Origin: JAHBXE01 sp044222195 | GTDB lineage: Bacteria > Planctomycetota > Phycisphaerae > Phycisphaerales > UBA1924 | NCBI GenBank assembly: GCA_044222195.1 | Contig: JBGANS010000008.1 | Coordinates: 1-64,000 of the forward strand | DNA length: 64,000 bases | Reading direction: 5' to 3' | Shown: piece after piece, positions 17,569 to 27,739 of the stretch | Numbering within the stretch: position 1 is the first letter of the stretch | Layout: every line of letters begins with the position of its first letter | Position numbers and translations under genes: made by a program | The notes under the pieces: model-generated | Database searches by the model: none | What the model was told of the DNA's origin: nothing | What the model saw: the letters and a program-made list of their open reading frames with translations, nothing else

Positions 17569-17655
17569 TGGCCCCGGTGGGATTTGAACCCACACGCCGG
17601 TGTAACCCGACTGCGGATTTTAAGTCCGCTGCGTCTGCCGTTCCGCCACGGGGCC
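17569..17655 (-). tRNA. tRNA-Leu (anticodon TAA)
   Basis: An 87-nt cloverleaf can be folded by hand. The acceptor GGCCCCG pairs with CGGGGCC, with discriminator A. The D-arm stem is GCG/CGC, the anticodon arm GCGGACTTAAAATCCGC carries TAA, a long class II variable arm (GTCGGGTTACACCGGC) follows, and the T-arm is GTGGG/CCCAC with TTCAAAT. The terminal CCA is not encoded (TTT follows). TAGAAT at 17666-17671 on the same strand, about 10 nt upstream of the 5' end, is a good -10. Confidence 0.95.
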
Positions 17656-17836
17656 GAGGAGGTGGATTCTACGGGACAGACGACGAATCTTGATGCGGGC
17701 CGATGGGGAAGGGGACGAGGGGTCGTGCGTGGCGGGGGTTTGCTATTGGAGTCACTCGGACCGCCGCGTCACGCGCTGTTCAGAATCGATGTGCGCCGTG
17801 CGAGAATCCTGTACACTGCTGGCACGTGAGGAGCCT

Positions 17837-18418
17837 GTGTCGCGGCACCCAATCCAACCCCCTGAAGTCACTCAAATCCTGCGTCGCCTGTCGGATGGGC
17901 ATGCTTCGGCCGCGGCGGAGCTGCTGCCGCTGGTCTATGACGAACTACGACATCTTGCGGCGAGCTGGTTTCACGGCGCATCGGCCGGTCAGACGCTCCA
18001 GCCGACGGCGCTGGTCCACGAGGCGTACATCAAGTTGGTCGGGCAGGAACAGGCACGGTGGAACGATCGGAACCACTTCTTTGCGGTCGCGGCGAAGGCG
18101 ATCCGGCAGGTGCTGATCGATCACGCGCGGCATCGGGGGGCGTCGAAGCGAGGCGGAGGTCTTCAGCGGGTGAGCATCGAGGACGCCGCGGAGCAGCCCC
18201 GGGGTGAACGCGGGCTGGATGTGCTGGCGCTGGATGAAGCGCTTGCCCGGCTGGCGGAGCTGGACCCTCGCAAGAGCCAGATCGTGGAGCTCCGGCTGTT
18301 TGGGGGCCTGACGGGGGAAGCCATCGCGGCGGCGCTGGGCATCTCTCGAAACACGGTCGACAGTGATTGGCAAGTGGCGAGGGCGTGGCTGAGAACGCAG
18401 CTGAAGGGCGGGGCATGA
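17837..18418 (+). CDS. ECF-family RNA polymerase sigma factor
   Basis: The start is GTG 17837, preceded by GAGGAG; this gives 193 residues, normal for the group. Region 2 is LLPLVYDELRHLAASWFHG, followed by QPTALVHEAYIKLVG. Region 4 has a helix-turn-helix (LTGEAIAAALGISRNTVDSD) and ends in WLRTQL. This pattern matches the planctomycete-rich ECF subfamily typified by Ser/Thr-kinase partners. No anti-sigma factor is adjacent. The stop overlaps the kinase start by 4 nt (ATGA), so the kinase is almost certainly translationally coupled and is the likely regulator of this sigma factor. Confidence 0.92.
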   Translation: MSRHPIQPPEVTQILRRLSDGHASAAAELLPLVYDELRHLAASWFHGASAGQTLQPTALVHEAYIKLVGQEQARWNDRNHFFAVAAKAIRQVLIDHARHRGASKRGGGLQRVSIEDAAEQPRGERGLDVLALDEALARLAELDPRKSQIVELRLFGGLTGEAIAAALGISRNTVDSDWQVARAWLRTQLKGGA

Positions 18419-21400
18419 ACCGGGAGTTCTTCGCGGAGGTCAGCGAGGTGTTCCTGGGGGCGCGGGTGTTGGACGGCGCGGAGCGGGCTTCGTTCCTGCA
18501 CGAGCGGTGCGGAGAACGGGTGGAGCTCCGACGTGCGGTGGAACGCCTGCTGGAACAGGATGGGCATCAGAGCGACGGGTTCGACGACAGCGCGATGGTC
18601 GAGGGGGTCAACCTCGAAGCGTTGCAGGGTCTCCTCAGCGCCAACGGCACACCTCACGAGGGCGGCTCGCGACCGCCGCAAGAGCTGCCCGAGACACTGG
18701 GCCGGTTCCGGATCGTTCGCCGGCTGGGTGAGGGGGGCATGGGTGTGGTGTGCGAGGCCGAGCAGGACAGCCCGCGACGGCGCGTGGCGCTCAAACTCCT
18801 GCGAACCGGGCTGCGCTCGGAGGCGATGGCAAAGCGGTTCACGCAGGAAGCGCAGGTGCTGGCGCGGCTGCAGCACCCGGGTATCGCAAGGGTGTTTGAA
18901 GCGGGTGTGGCGTCGACACCTTCGGGCGGTCAACCGTACTTTGCGATGGAGCTGATCAGCGGGCGCCCGCTGCTGGAATACACGGCGGAGCTGGGCATCC
19001 CTGAGCGGTTGGGCGTGTTTCTCGAGGTATGCGAGGCCGTGGAGTATGCGCACGGGAGAGGGGTGATCCACCGGGACCTCAAGCCGATGAACATCCTGGT
19101 GGACGAGCACGGGCACCCGAGGGTGCTTGACTTCGGGGTGGCCCGCGTGACCGATGCGGACATCCAGGCGACCACGCTCCACACCGATCCGGGCCAGCTG
19201 GTGGGGACCCTGCCGTACATGAGCCCGGAGCAGATCGACGGCAACCTGACCGAGGTGGATGCGCGGACTGATGTGTACGCCATGGGGGTCGTGCTCTTCC
19301 AGATGCTCAGCGGGCGCTTGCCGCTGGACACACGGAGCAGGACCATCGCGGAGGCGGCTCGCATCATCCGGGATCGGGAGCCGACGCGGCTGGGGTCGCT
19401 CGACACATCGCTGCGCGGCGACCTGGAGACGATCGTTTCGCGAGCGATCGAGAAGGACGCCGATCGGCGCTACCAGTCCATCTCGTCGCTGGCGGCCGAT
19501 GTCGAGCGGTACCTGCACCACCAGCCGATCGACGCCCGACCGAGCTCCCGCCTGTACCTGGCCCGCAAGTTCGTTCGACGGCACCCGGAACTTGTCGGCG
19601 GGGTGACCCTGGCGCTCGCGGTCCTGATCGTCGGTGTGGCGGGCACGAGTTGGGGCCTCGTGCGTGCGCTGCAGAGCAAGCGCGAGGCCGAGCGGCTGAC
19701 CACGATCGTGCTCTCCACGCTCGGACCTGGGTACGAGATGACGGAGCAACGGACGGCCCGCATCAAGAGCGTGCTCAACGAGGCGCTCAGGGACCTGCGC
19801 CCTCCGCTGGACCTCCTCGCTCAATCGGACCTCTTCGCAAACATCGCTGAGCGCTACGGCGATCTCGGCCTGTACGAGGAAAGCGTCCGGTTCTTTGGGC
19901 AGGCGCACTTCGTGTCCAGCCAGGCCAGGGGCCGCACGCACGTGGATACCGTCGCGCTGCTGGGCAAGCTAGCGGTTGCGATGTGCCGCGGCAGCCCGCC
20001 GGCCGAGCAAATGACGCAAGCAGCGGCACTGGCGCAGGAGGCACGAACGCTGGCGGAGTCGGCGGTGGGACCGGAGCACGAGTTGACGCGGCGTCTGGCG
20101 GCCGACGCGAGCTGGGTCAAGATCCGGGCGGCGCCGAATGCGGAAGGGCGGCAGGAACTCGACCGGTACCTGCAGTTTCTGAAGGGCAACCCGAGCCGGC
20201 ATGCCGGCGCGATCCGGCGGACTGTGGCACGAATCGCCTGGTACCTGGAACGCACGTCCGACTTGTTTGCGGCCGAGAGCGCCTACCGGGAGCTCCTCGA
20301 GCTGATCGAAGGCGCGCAGAGCGGAAGCGCCGCTGAGCGTGGGTCGGCCCTGTACGGGCTTGGGCACACGCTCGAAAGGCAGGGAAGGCTCGCCGAAGCC
20401 GTCGAGGTGCTTACAAAGGCTTTCGATGTTCTTCGGGCGAAGGACGACGATGTTGATTCGCCCTCAATGAACTGGATCGTGGATGAGCGCGGCCGGGCTC
20501 TGCTGAATCTCGGCCGGTATGACGAAGCCGCGGACAACTTCCGGCTCATGCTGGATCGTTGGTCGCGGTCGCGCGGCAGCCAGGTGTGGGACGCCGAAGC
20601 GACGCGGTCCAACTACCACGAGCTTCTGGGGTATGCGCTCGGGGGCGCGGGCAGGACTAGCGAATCGGATCGAGAGCTGCGCGAGGCGATGCGTGCGGAA
20701 GAGCGAGCGCACGGCCCGCGAACGCCGCGAATGGCGGCGCTCGAGAGGATGAGGGCGCTGTACGTCGACATCGGCATCGGGCGGGCGTGGTCGTGCGGGG
20801 CGCTGCGTTCGCACATGGCGGTGCTCGGCCTCAACGTGATGGATCAGGCCGATCCGGAGGTCATTCGGCCGCTCCGGTGGCCCGAAGCGAGGTTTCGGCT
20901 GGAGCGATGGGCGGGCACGGCGGGCGGACCGGCGGGCACGGATGTGTATGCGGGACGTATCGAGGACCTTCGGAGCGTGCAGAATGTGCGACCCGGGGTG
21001 TACCTGCTGGCGGTCGAGGTCCCGCAGGCAAGTGCTCCGCCTCGAGACTGGCAGGTGTGGGTGTTGATTGCACCGTGGGAGTTCAAACTCTACAACATGC
21101 CCTTCGATCCGCCGTTCGCGCCGGGACGGTGGGAAGCGATGGTGTCCGAAGCGCCGGCAGAGGTTCGGCACGAATGGGGCGTGTGCTGGTGGGACGTTTT
21201 TGATCCGGGGTTCGGACCGGGACACCGAACCCAGATGTTCGGCCTGACGGGGCAGACGGAGCTTGGGCTGCCGCCGGGCGACTATCAGCTCGAAGGCGTG
21301 TCGGACGACGGCATCGAGGTCGAGGTTGGAGACGCACGGTGGGTGTCCAACTGGAGAACTCAGTACGCGACGCAGTTCAAATTTGTGGGTTCTGTCACGG

Positions 21401-21558
21401 GGGACGGCCCCGTGCGCATCGGCGTGCGGTACTATCAATACCTCGGCGGGTTCAACCTCCGGCTGACCATGAATCCAACCGGCCCCATCGCTGACGCCTT
21501 TGCGGCGCGCGTGAAAGCTGAGGTGCATCGCGATCTCGAGGCGGGGGCGCGCCGGTGA
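18415..21558 (+). CDS. Transmembrane Ser/Thr protein kinase with TPR and PA14-like sensor domain
   Basis: The ATG at 18415 overlaps the sigma factor stop and gives 1047 residues. The kinase domain has the Gly loop GEGGMG (105-110), VALKLL, the catalytic HRDLKPMN (from 219), DFGVAR (from 239) and YMSPEQ. A single membrane segment follows at about 392-418. The rest should be outside the cytoplasm. It holds TPR-like helices (about 470-780, for example YGLGHTLERQGRLAEAVEVL) and a C-terminal beta-rich domain with LPPGDYQLEGVSDDGIEVEV and VRIGVRYYQYLGG, resembling PA14 carbohydrate-binding domains. It probably senses an envelope or sugar signal and acts on the coupled ECF sigma factor. Confidence 0.93.
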   Translation: MNREFFAEVSEVFLGARVLDGAERASFLHERCGERVELRRAVERLLEQDGHQSDGFDDSAMVEGVNLEALQGLLSANGTPHEGGSRPPQELPETLGRFRIVRRLGEGGMGVVCEAEQDSPRRRVALKLLRTGLRSEAMAKRFTQEAQVLARLQHPGIARVFEAGVASTPSGGQPYFAMELISGRPLLEYTAELGIPERLGVFLEVCEAVEYAHGRGVIHRDLKPMNILVDEHGHPRVLDFGVARVTDADIQATTLHTDPGQLVGTLPYMSPEQIDGNLTEVDARTDVYAMGVVLFQMLSGRLPLDTRSRTIAEAARIIRDREPTRLGSLDTSLRGDLETIVSRAIEKDADRRYQSISSLAADVERYLHHQPIDARPSSRLYLARKFVRRHPELVGGVTLALAVLIVGVAGTSWGLVRALQSKREAERLTTIVLSTLGPGYEMTEQRTARIKSVLNEALRDLRPPLDLLAQSDLFANIAERYGDLGLYEESVRFFGQAHFVSSQARGRTHVDTVALLGKLAVAMCRGSPPAEQMTQAAALAQEARTLAESAVGPEHELTRRLAADASWVKIRAAPNAEGRQELDRYLQFLKGNPSRHAGAIRRTVARIAWYLERTSDLFAAESAYRELLELIEGAQSGSAAERGSALYGLGHTLERQGRLAEAVEVLTKAFDVLRAKDDDVDSPSMNWIVDERGRALLNLGRYDEAADNFRLMLDRWSRSRGSQVWDAEATRSNYHELLGYALGGAGRTSESDRELREAMRAEERAHGPRTPRMAALERMRALYVDIGIGRAWSCGALRSHMAVLGLNVMDQADPEVIRPLRWPEARFRLERWAGTAGGPAGTDVYAGRIEDLRSVQNVRPGVYLLAVEVPQASAPPRDWQVWVLIAPWEFKLYNMPFDPPFAPGRWEAMVSEAPAEVRHEWGVCWWDVFDPGFGPGHRTQMFGLTGQTELGLPPGDYQLEGVSDDGIEVEVGDARWVSNWRTQYATQFKFVGSVTGDGPVRIGVRYYQYLGGFNLRLTMNPTGPIADAFAARVKAEVHRDLEAGARR

Positions 21559-21585
21559 GACTTGTGCGCACCTGTGCTCGCGGGG

Positions 21586-23889
21586 TCAACGGCAGCCGGT
21601 TGCGAACGAGTTGAGAAAGCACTGGAAGTCGTTGGAGGTGAGCGTCGGAGTCCCGGTGCTGGCGTCGCAGTTCGCGTATGGATCTCCGGCGGCGAAGCGG
21701 TTGAGGAAGCACTGGAAGTCGTTGGAGGTGAGCGCGGGCGTGCCCGTGCTGGCGTCGCAGTTGGGGTAGCACGGGGGCGGTAGCGGACAGCCCCAGCGTG
21801 CGAAAAACGCCGAGGGCAGGTTGTCGACGGTCGTAAATGGCCCGCCGACCGCAAGAACGCCGCGGTCGTCGACGGCCATGGCGTGCACGCCGCCGTTGGC
21901 ACCAAGGCCCATCGCGGACCACGCGGAGCCATTCCACCGTGCGATTCGATTGACGGGGACCGCGCCGATACTGGTAAATGAACCGCCGGCGACGAGGTCG
22001 CCGCCGGGGAGCAGGGCGAACGAGGCCACCTGGTTGCTGGCGGACCCCCCCATCGTGGACCATGAAGCGCCGTTCCACCTGGCGAGGGACCAACTCGTGA
22101 TGCCTCCGGCGCCGTCGAATGTTCCGCCCACGGCGAGCTCGCCTCCGGGCAGCGGCTGGAGGGCGTAGGCGGTAGGCGTGTAGCCGGTCGCTTGAAGGCC
22201 CGAGCCGAGGCCCGACCAAGCCGATCCGTTCCAACGGGCTACTCCGGTGGCGGGTGAGCCCCCGGCCGAGGAGAAGGAACCTCCTGCGACGACGTCACCG
22301 TTTGGCATGAGCGCGAGCGCGTTCACGGTGGAGTTCACACCCGAACCCAGAGGGGACCACGAAGAGCCGTTCCAACGCGCGACGCGGTTTGCGGGCTGAC
22401 CATCCGCCGAAGTGAATGAACCACCCGCGATCACGCTGCCGTCGGGCATAGCGAGGAGCGCGTAGACGAACCCACTTACGCCTGCTCCGAGCGGGGACCA
22501 ACTCGAACCATTCCAACGGGCCACCTGGTTGGCGGGAACGCCGCCGGCGCTGGTAAAGAACCCGCCCGCGATGAGATCGCCGTTGGACATCGCGGCCAAC
22601 GCGCGGACTTCGTTGTTCATCCCTCCCCCCGGCACTTCCCATGCCGAGCCATTCCAGAGGGCGATGAATCGGCCGGCCTGGCCCGCGATTGCGACCTGAC
22701 CGCCCACGGCGAGCCGCCCGCCGGGGAGCTTGGCGATGGCCGAGACATACCGAGTGAAGCCGGTCCCGAGCGAGGACCACGCCGCGCCATTCCACGTGCC
22801 GATGTTGGCGACGGCTATTCCACCGGCTTCAGCAATCTGTCCGGCGGCCAGAAGCGTTCCGTTCGCGAGCACCTTCAGGACCTGCAGCCCGGAACCAACC
22901 CCCGACCCGAGTGCGTTCCAGTTGGCGCCGTCCCAGCGCGCGATGCGGGAGAATGGAACGCCGCCCGCCTCGGTGAATGTCCCGCCCGCGACAATGTCGC
23001 CTCCGGGAAGAACCGCGATCGCATCGACATCGCCGTTGACGCCCAGGCCAACTTCGGACCACGCGGAGCCGTTCCAGCGAGCAATCCGCGAGGCGGGGAC
23101 GCCTCCAGCCGTCGTGAATCCGCCTCCGACGATGATGTCGCCGCTGGGGTGGGCGGCGAGCGCATACGCGTTCGCGTCGAGGCCAGAGCCCAGGGCGCTC
23201 CAGGCAGTTCCGTTCCATCGCGCGATCCGGTTCGCGCTGACGGCGCCCGCGGTTGAGAACCAACCGGCGGCGATGAGGTCTCCCCCGGGAAGCACGGCAA
23301 GATGGAACACGCGGTCATTGGCGCCCTGGCCGAGCGGGGACCACGTTGAACCGTCCCATCGCGCGATGTTGTTGGCGGCGTCGAAACCGGCCCGGTTGAA
23401 CAACCCAGAGGCGATCAGGTGACCGCTCGGCAGCACGGCGAGCGCATTGACGAACACCGATGCCGTATCACCGACTCCATTGCCAAGTCCGGACCACGAC
23501 GAACCGTTCCATCGCGCGATTCGACCGACACTTACCCCGCCGGCACTCGTGAACGAACCCCCGGCCACAAGCACGTTCGACGGAAGCACGGCGAGTGAAT
23601 AGATGCTGTTGTTGGTCCCGGCCCCGAACGGCGCCCACGTCTTCCCGTTCCAGCGAGCGATGTTGTTGGCCGCGACACCGCCGGCCATCGTGAATGTGCC
23701 GGCGACGACGAGCTCTGCGGGAAGTGGTCCAACGCCATCCGGGTCCCACTGAATGGCGGCGTTGACGGAGCCATTGACTCCGGGCAGAGCCCCGTTGGGC
23801 ATCCAGACGGAGGTGCATTGGGCCTCGATAGAGCTTGTGCTCCGGGCGGTCAGGGCAAGACACAATGCGAAACGGAGGAGACGGGTCAT
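21586..23889 (-). CDS. Secreted repeat (delta-60/propeller-like) protein with double Cys-rich dockerin
   Basis: The ATG at 23889 has GGAG 7 nt upstream and yields 767 residues with a signal peptide ending near IEAQC. The body consists of about fourteen repeats of 45-55 residues built on VLP-[SG]-G-x-[LV]-[VI]-A-G-G-x-F-[TS]-x-A-G-G-V and [NR]-R-I-A-R-W-N-G-[SA]-[SA]-W-S. The C-terminus has two dockerin-like calcium loops (NCDASTGTPALTSNDFQCFL twice, separated by about 25 residues) bounded by cysteines, the GC-type dockerin seen in Phycisphaerae-type secreted proteins. The function is probably surface display or assembly. It is the downstream member of a tandem pair, 28 nt after the other's stop. 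Confidence 0.88.
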   Translation of the reverse strand: MTRLLRFALCLALTARSTSSIEAQCTSVWMPNGALPGVNGSVNAAIQWDPDGVGPLPAELVVAGTFTMAGGVAANNIARWNGKTWAPFGAGTNNSIYSLAVLPSNVLVAGGSFTSAGGVSVGRIARWNGSSWSGLGNGVGDTASVFVNALAVLPSGHLIASGLFNRAGFDAANNIARWDGSTWSPLGQGANDRVFHLAVLPGGDLIAAGWFSTAGAVSANRIARWNGTAWSALGSGLDANAYALAAHPSGDIIVGGGFTTAGGVPASRIARWNGSAWSEVGLGVNGDVDAIAVLPGGDIVAGGTFTEAGGVPFSRIARWDGANWNALGSGVGSGLQVLKVLANGTLLAAGQIAEAGGIAVANIGTWNGAAWSSLGTGFTRYVSAIAKLPGGRLAVGGQVAIAGQAGRFIALWNGSAWEVPGGGMNNEVRALAAMSNGDLIAGGFFTSAGGVPANQVARWNGSSWSPLGAGVSGFVYALLAMPDGSVIAGGSFTSADGQPANRVARWNGSSWSPLGSGVNSTVNALALMPNGDVVAGGSFSSAGGSPATGVARWNGSAWSGLGSGLQATGYTPTAYALQPLPGGELAVGGTFDGAGGITSWSLARWNGASWSTMGGSASNQVASFALLPGGDLVAGGSFTSIGAVPVNRIARWNGSAWSAMGLGANGGVHAMAVDDRGVLAVGGPFTTVDNLPSAFFARWGCPLPPPCYPNCDASTGTPALTSNDFQCFLNRFAAGDPYANCDASTGTPTLTSNDFQCFLNSFATGCR

Positions 23890-23917
23890 GGACTTGCTCC
23901 ATTGTGGCGGGGCTGGA

Positions 23918-26900
23918 TCACTGGCACCCGGCGGCAAAGGCGTTCAGGAAACACTGGAAGTCGTTGGATGTGAGCGTCGGAGTCCCCGTGCTTGCATCGC
24001 AGTTGGAGTACGGATCTCCGGCGGCGAAGCGGTCGAGGAAGCACTGGAAGTCGTTGGCTGTCAGAACCGGTGTGCCCGCGCTGTTGTCACAGTTGGCGTA
24101 GCAACGGACCGCCAGGGCGGCGGGCGAGCTTGAGCGTGTCCCGCAGTCGTCCGCGATGACCACGTCGTACGATCCCGAATCGGAAAGAACGGCGGGCGAG
24201 ATCACCAGCGCGCTCGTCGACGCACCAGAGATTCGCCCGCCGTCGGTCAGGATCGTGCCGTTCTTTCTCCACTGGTACGACAGCGCACCGACGCCGGTCG
24301 CGGACACGGAAAGCGTGATTGCCTGGCCCGAGTACAGCGTGAGACTCGATGGCTGCTGGGCGATGGACGGGCCCGGGGCGGAACCTCTCCACATGGCAAC
24401 GTTCTGGACGGCCACGGCGCCCGCGTGATCGAAGAAGCCGCCGGCGACGACGCCCGCCGGAGTGGGGCCGGGTCCGTCGATGTCGAAACCCGCGAGCGAA
24501 CGGACCTGAGGGAGATCGCCGGCGAGCGTCACGCCGGACGAAAGGCCCGACCACGCGAGCCCGTTCCATCGTGCCACGCCGGTGATCGCTTCGGGGCCGA
24601 TGGAGGTGAACGAACCACCCGCATAGAGCGCCGCGCCTGAGCCGTCGTTGAAGACGCCGAGAGCCTGAGGCGCGCGGTTGGGCTCGACAGGGAGCGGATG
24701 CCAGGATGTTCCATCCCAGCGCGCGATCAGCTGGGCGGGCGTCGGGCCCGCGCTGAAGAACGGGCCTCCGACAAAGAGCGATTCGCCGTTTCCGTCGTTG
24801 TAGACAGCCATGCACTGCGGGAAGTTGCCCAGCCCGCCCTGGAGTGTGGACCAGGCCCCGTTCCACCGGGCGATGAAGTTCGCTGGGGCGGCGCCCGCAC
24901 TGGTAAAGTCGCCGCCGACAAACAACGCCGGGCCTGTGCCGTCGTTCCACGCCCGGAGCGTGAACACGCGTCCGTTTGTTCCAGCGCCCAGCGGCGACCA
25001 GCTCGTTCCGTTCCATGAGGCGACATGCTCGGCGGGCGTTGCACCCACGAGCGTGAACCCTCCGCCGGCGACCAGGCGGCCGGGCTTGCCGCCCGGGCCG
25101 TCAAGGTCGACGATCTCGAATGCCCGGACATCGGCGTTGGTCCCGGTTCCGACGGCGCTCCAGGCGGCGCCGTTCCACCGTGCCACGTTCGAGGCGGGAA
25201 CCGCGCCGGCTTGGGCGAACGCGCCGCCGACGTAGAGCGCGGGTCCCGTTCCGTCGTCGTGGACGATCAACGCGTTCACGACAGCGCCCGGCTCGACGGA
25301 CACGGCGGTCCACGAGGCCCCGTTCCACTTCGCGAGCCCGTGGGCCGTGACGCCGCCGATGCTGCTGAAGGCCCCACCGACATAGAGGGCGGTCCCTGAG
25401 CCATCGTCGAAAGTGGCGGAAGCGAGCACCATGTCGCTGGCCCCTCCGCCGGCGGGCATTCCGAACCACTTCGGGCTGGGGTCGCACGGGGAGCTCGGGC
25501 AAGCCCAGCGCGCGATGTACGGAGAAACTCCGCCGCCGGCGTACATGAACTCTCCTCCGGCGATCACCTCGCCGCCGGCGCGCGAAACGACGGCGAACGC
25601 ATTCGTGAAGTCGAACGGTGCCTCCGGGTTTCGAAACCCCAGGCCCATCGGCGACCACGCCGCACCGTTCCATCGCGCGATGGAACTGACCTCCTGTCCG
25701 GCCGAGTGCGTGAAGTTTCCAACCGCGACCAGCTCGCCCGAGGGCAACTCATCCACTGCGTACACCTGCCGCGAGAAACCGGGGAATGGGCCCTCCAGCC
25801 CTCCTCCCATGGACGTCCAGGAAACTCCGTTCCAGAGAGCCACGGACGCGGCGGGCATGCCGCCCGCTTCCGTGAACTCTCCTGCAACAACAAGTTCTCC
25901 GCTGGCGCGCAGGTGCAGATCCAGGACTGTCGAACCTCCGGGCAGGCCGCTCCCGAGATCGACCCAGCTTGTTCCGTCGAGCCGCGCAATTGCGAACGGG
26001 GGCAGCCCACCCCACATGTTGAAGTTGCCGCCCGCGACGATGTCGCCGTTGGGCATCCTCTCCAGTGCGTAGACCCCTCCGAGGAGACCTTCGCCAACGC
26101 CCGACCACGATGCGCCGTTCCATCGAATGACGGCGGTACCTTGCGGTCCCGGGTTGTAGAAAAACCCGCCCGCGACCAGGACGTCGCCATTGGGGAGCAC
26201 CATGATCGCGTTGACGCCGCCGGGTACGGGCAATCCACCGCCAAACTCGCTCCAGGCGGTTCCGTTCCACCGGGCCAGGCAGTTCGCGGGCGCACCGCCG
26301 GCCGTTGCAAACGCACCCCCGGCAAGAATGTCGCCGCCGGGCAACTGTGCGATCGCATAGACCGTCCCATCGGTTCCTGCGCCGAGCGCCGACCAGGTGG
26401 ACCCGTTCCAACGAGCGATGGACCGCGCCCCGACGCCGTCAATCTGGCGGAATGCACCGCCGACGATTACATCACCGTTGCTCACCCGAATGGCGGAACG
26501 CACAAACCCATCCGAACCACGGCCAAGCGAAGCCCAAGCTGACCCAGTCCACAGAGCGGCGTTGGCCGCCGGCACATCTCCGGCGTTGGCGAACGTTCCG
26601 ATCACCCCGACCTTGTCGCCGGGCAGCACCGCCAGTGCGGCAACCGCGGCGTGGTGGGAAGGATCAGGCGGGCCCGCCTGGGTGACCCCGGCGCCGAGGC
26701 TGCTCCACGACGATCCATTCCAACGCGCGATGGAGTTTGCCGGAACTTGGCCGGCGGTGTCGAACAGCCCGCCAACCAGGAGATCGCCTGTCGTTGTCAC
26801 GGCCAAGGCTCGCACCTCTGGGTATGAGAACGGTGGCGCGCCGCCATCGACCCCTCCCCCGATGTCGGACCATTCCGAGCCGTTCCACCGGGCCAGCAGT

Positions 26901-27739
26901 GATACGAAGGCGCCGCCAATTTCGTAGAAGTTCCCCCCGGCCACCAGGTCGCCGTTGGCCAATCGAGCCAAGGCCTTTACCGTCCCACCCTGGCCCAGTC
27001 CCGTTCCGATGGCCGACCAGTTCGACCCATCCCACCGGGCAATGCTGTTGGCGGGGATACCCCCCGCGGTGTTGAAAAACCCTCCCGCCACCAGGTCTCC
27101 GCCCGGCAGCACTTCAAGGCTCGCGACCAGCGGACCAAAGCCCGATGTCATTCCTCCGCCCATCGAGTCCCACGCGGTTCCATTCCAGCGGGCGATGCCG
27201 CTCACCGCCGCGCCTCCGACCGCCGTAAGTTCTCCCCCGAGAATGATGTCCCCGTTTGGAAGGGCGGCGAGCGCATAGGGAAAGCCAGACTCGATTCCGC
27301 TCCCCATCGCCGACCACGACGAACCGTTCCACCTCGCTATCCCGGCGGCGGAGTTCCCGCCCGCCTCGGAAAACAAGCCTGCGACCACCAGGTCGCCGTT
27401 GCCGGCGACGGTGATTGCCCAGACACTCCCGTTGAGCCCGCCTCCGATCGGCTGCCACTGAGTTCCATCCCACGAGGCGAGATACCCGGGAGAGGTCGAA
27501 CCGAAGATCGGGCTGTAACCCCCGACCACCAGGCGCGGCGGGATCGGCCCGGCGCCATCGGAGTCCCAGGTTGCCGCGCACGTCGGACCACCGACTCCGG
27601 GAAGACCACCCCCGGGGAGCCACTGTTCGCACTGGGCGCGGGCCGCTGGAGTGCCGGCAAACAGGAAGGCGCCCGCGGCCACCGCAAGGGCGCCTTGGAG
27701 CGATGCACGCAGCCTGGATACCAGCGCACGAGTTCCCAT
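23918..27739 (-). CDS. Giant secreted repeat protein with Ig-like domain and double dockerin
   Basis: The 1273-residue protein has a Sec signal (LAVAAGAFLFAGTPAARAQC). About twenty-two repeats of the same W-N-G / V-A-G-G-x-F type as its downstream neighbour follow. Two regions use a variant unit with NDGTGPALYVGG. Near the C-terminus is an immunoglobulin-like domain (LSYQWRKNGTILTDGG through SGSYDVVIADDCG), then a double dockerin beginning CYANCDNSAGTPVLTANDFQ. The pair most likely arose by duplication, and their dockerin DNA is still strongly alike. The gene is divergent from fluC with 114 nt between them. Confidence 0.88.
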   Translation of the reverse strand: MGTRALVSRLRASLQGALAVAAGAFLFAGTPAARAQCEQWLPGGGLPGVGGPTCAATWDSDGAGPIPPRLVVGGYSPIFGSTSPGYLASWDGTQWQPIGGGLNGSVWAITVAGNGDLVVAGLFSEAGGNSAAGIARWNGSSWSAMGSGIESGFPYALAALPNGDIILGGELTAVGGAAVSGIARWNGTAWDSMGGGMTSGFGPLVASLEVLPGGDLVAGGFFNTAGGIPANSIARWDGSNWSAIGTGLGQGGTVKALARLANGDLVAGGNFYEIGGAFVSLLARWNGSEWSDIGGGVDGGAPPFSYPEVRALAVTTTGDLLVGGLFDTAGQVPANSIARWNGSSWSSLGAGVTQAGPPDPSHHAAVAALAVLPGDKVGVIGTFANAGDVPAANAALWTGSAWASLGRGSDGFVRSAIRVSNGDVIVGGAFRQIDGVGARSIARWNGSTWSALGAGTDGTVYAIAQLPGGDILAGGAFATAGGAPANCLARWNGTAWSEFGGGLPVPGGVNAIMVLPNGDVLVAGGFFYNPGPQGTAVIRWNGASWSGVGEGLLGGVYALERMPNGDIVAGGNFNMWGGLPPFAIARLDGTSWVDLGSGLPGGSTVLDLHLRASGELVVAGEFTEAGGMPAASVALWNGVSWTSMGGGLEGPFPGFSRQVYAVDELPSGELVAVGNFTHSAGQEVSSIARWNGAAWSPMGLGFRNPEAPFDFTNAFAVVSRAGGEVIAGGEFMYAGGGVSPYIARWACPSSPCDPSPKWFGMPAGGGASDMVLASATFDDGSGTALYVGGAFSSIGGVTAHGLAKWNGASWTAVSVEPGAVVNALIVHDDGTGPALYVGGAFAQAGAVPASNVARWNGAAWSAVGTGTNADVRAFEIVDLDGPGGKPGRLVAGGGFTLVGATPAEHVASWNGTSWSPLGAGTNGRVFTLRAWNDGTGPALFVGGDFTSAGAAPANFIARWNGAWSTLQGGLGNFPQCMAVYNDGNGESLFVGGPFFSAGPTPAQLIARWDGTSWHPLPVEPNRAPQALGVFNDGSGAALYAGGSFTSIGPEAITGVARWNGLAWSGLSSGVTLAGDLPQVRSLAGFDIDGPGPTPAGVVAGGFFDHAGAVAVQNVAMWRGSAPGPSIAQQPSSLTLYSGQAITLSVSATGVGALSYQWRKNGTILTDGGRISGASTSALVISPAVLSDSGSYDVVIADDCGTRSSSPAALAVRCYANCDNSAGTPVLTANDFQCFLDRFAAGDPYSNCDASTGTPTLTSNDFQCFLNAFAAGCQ

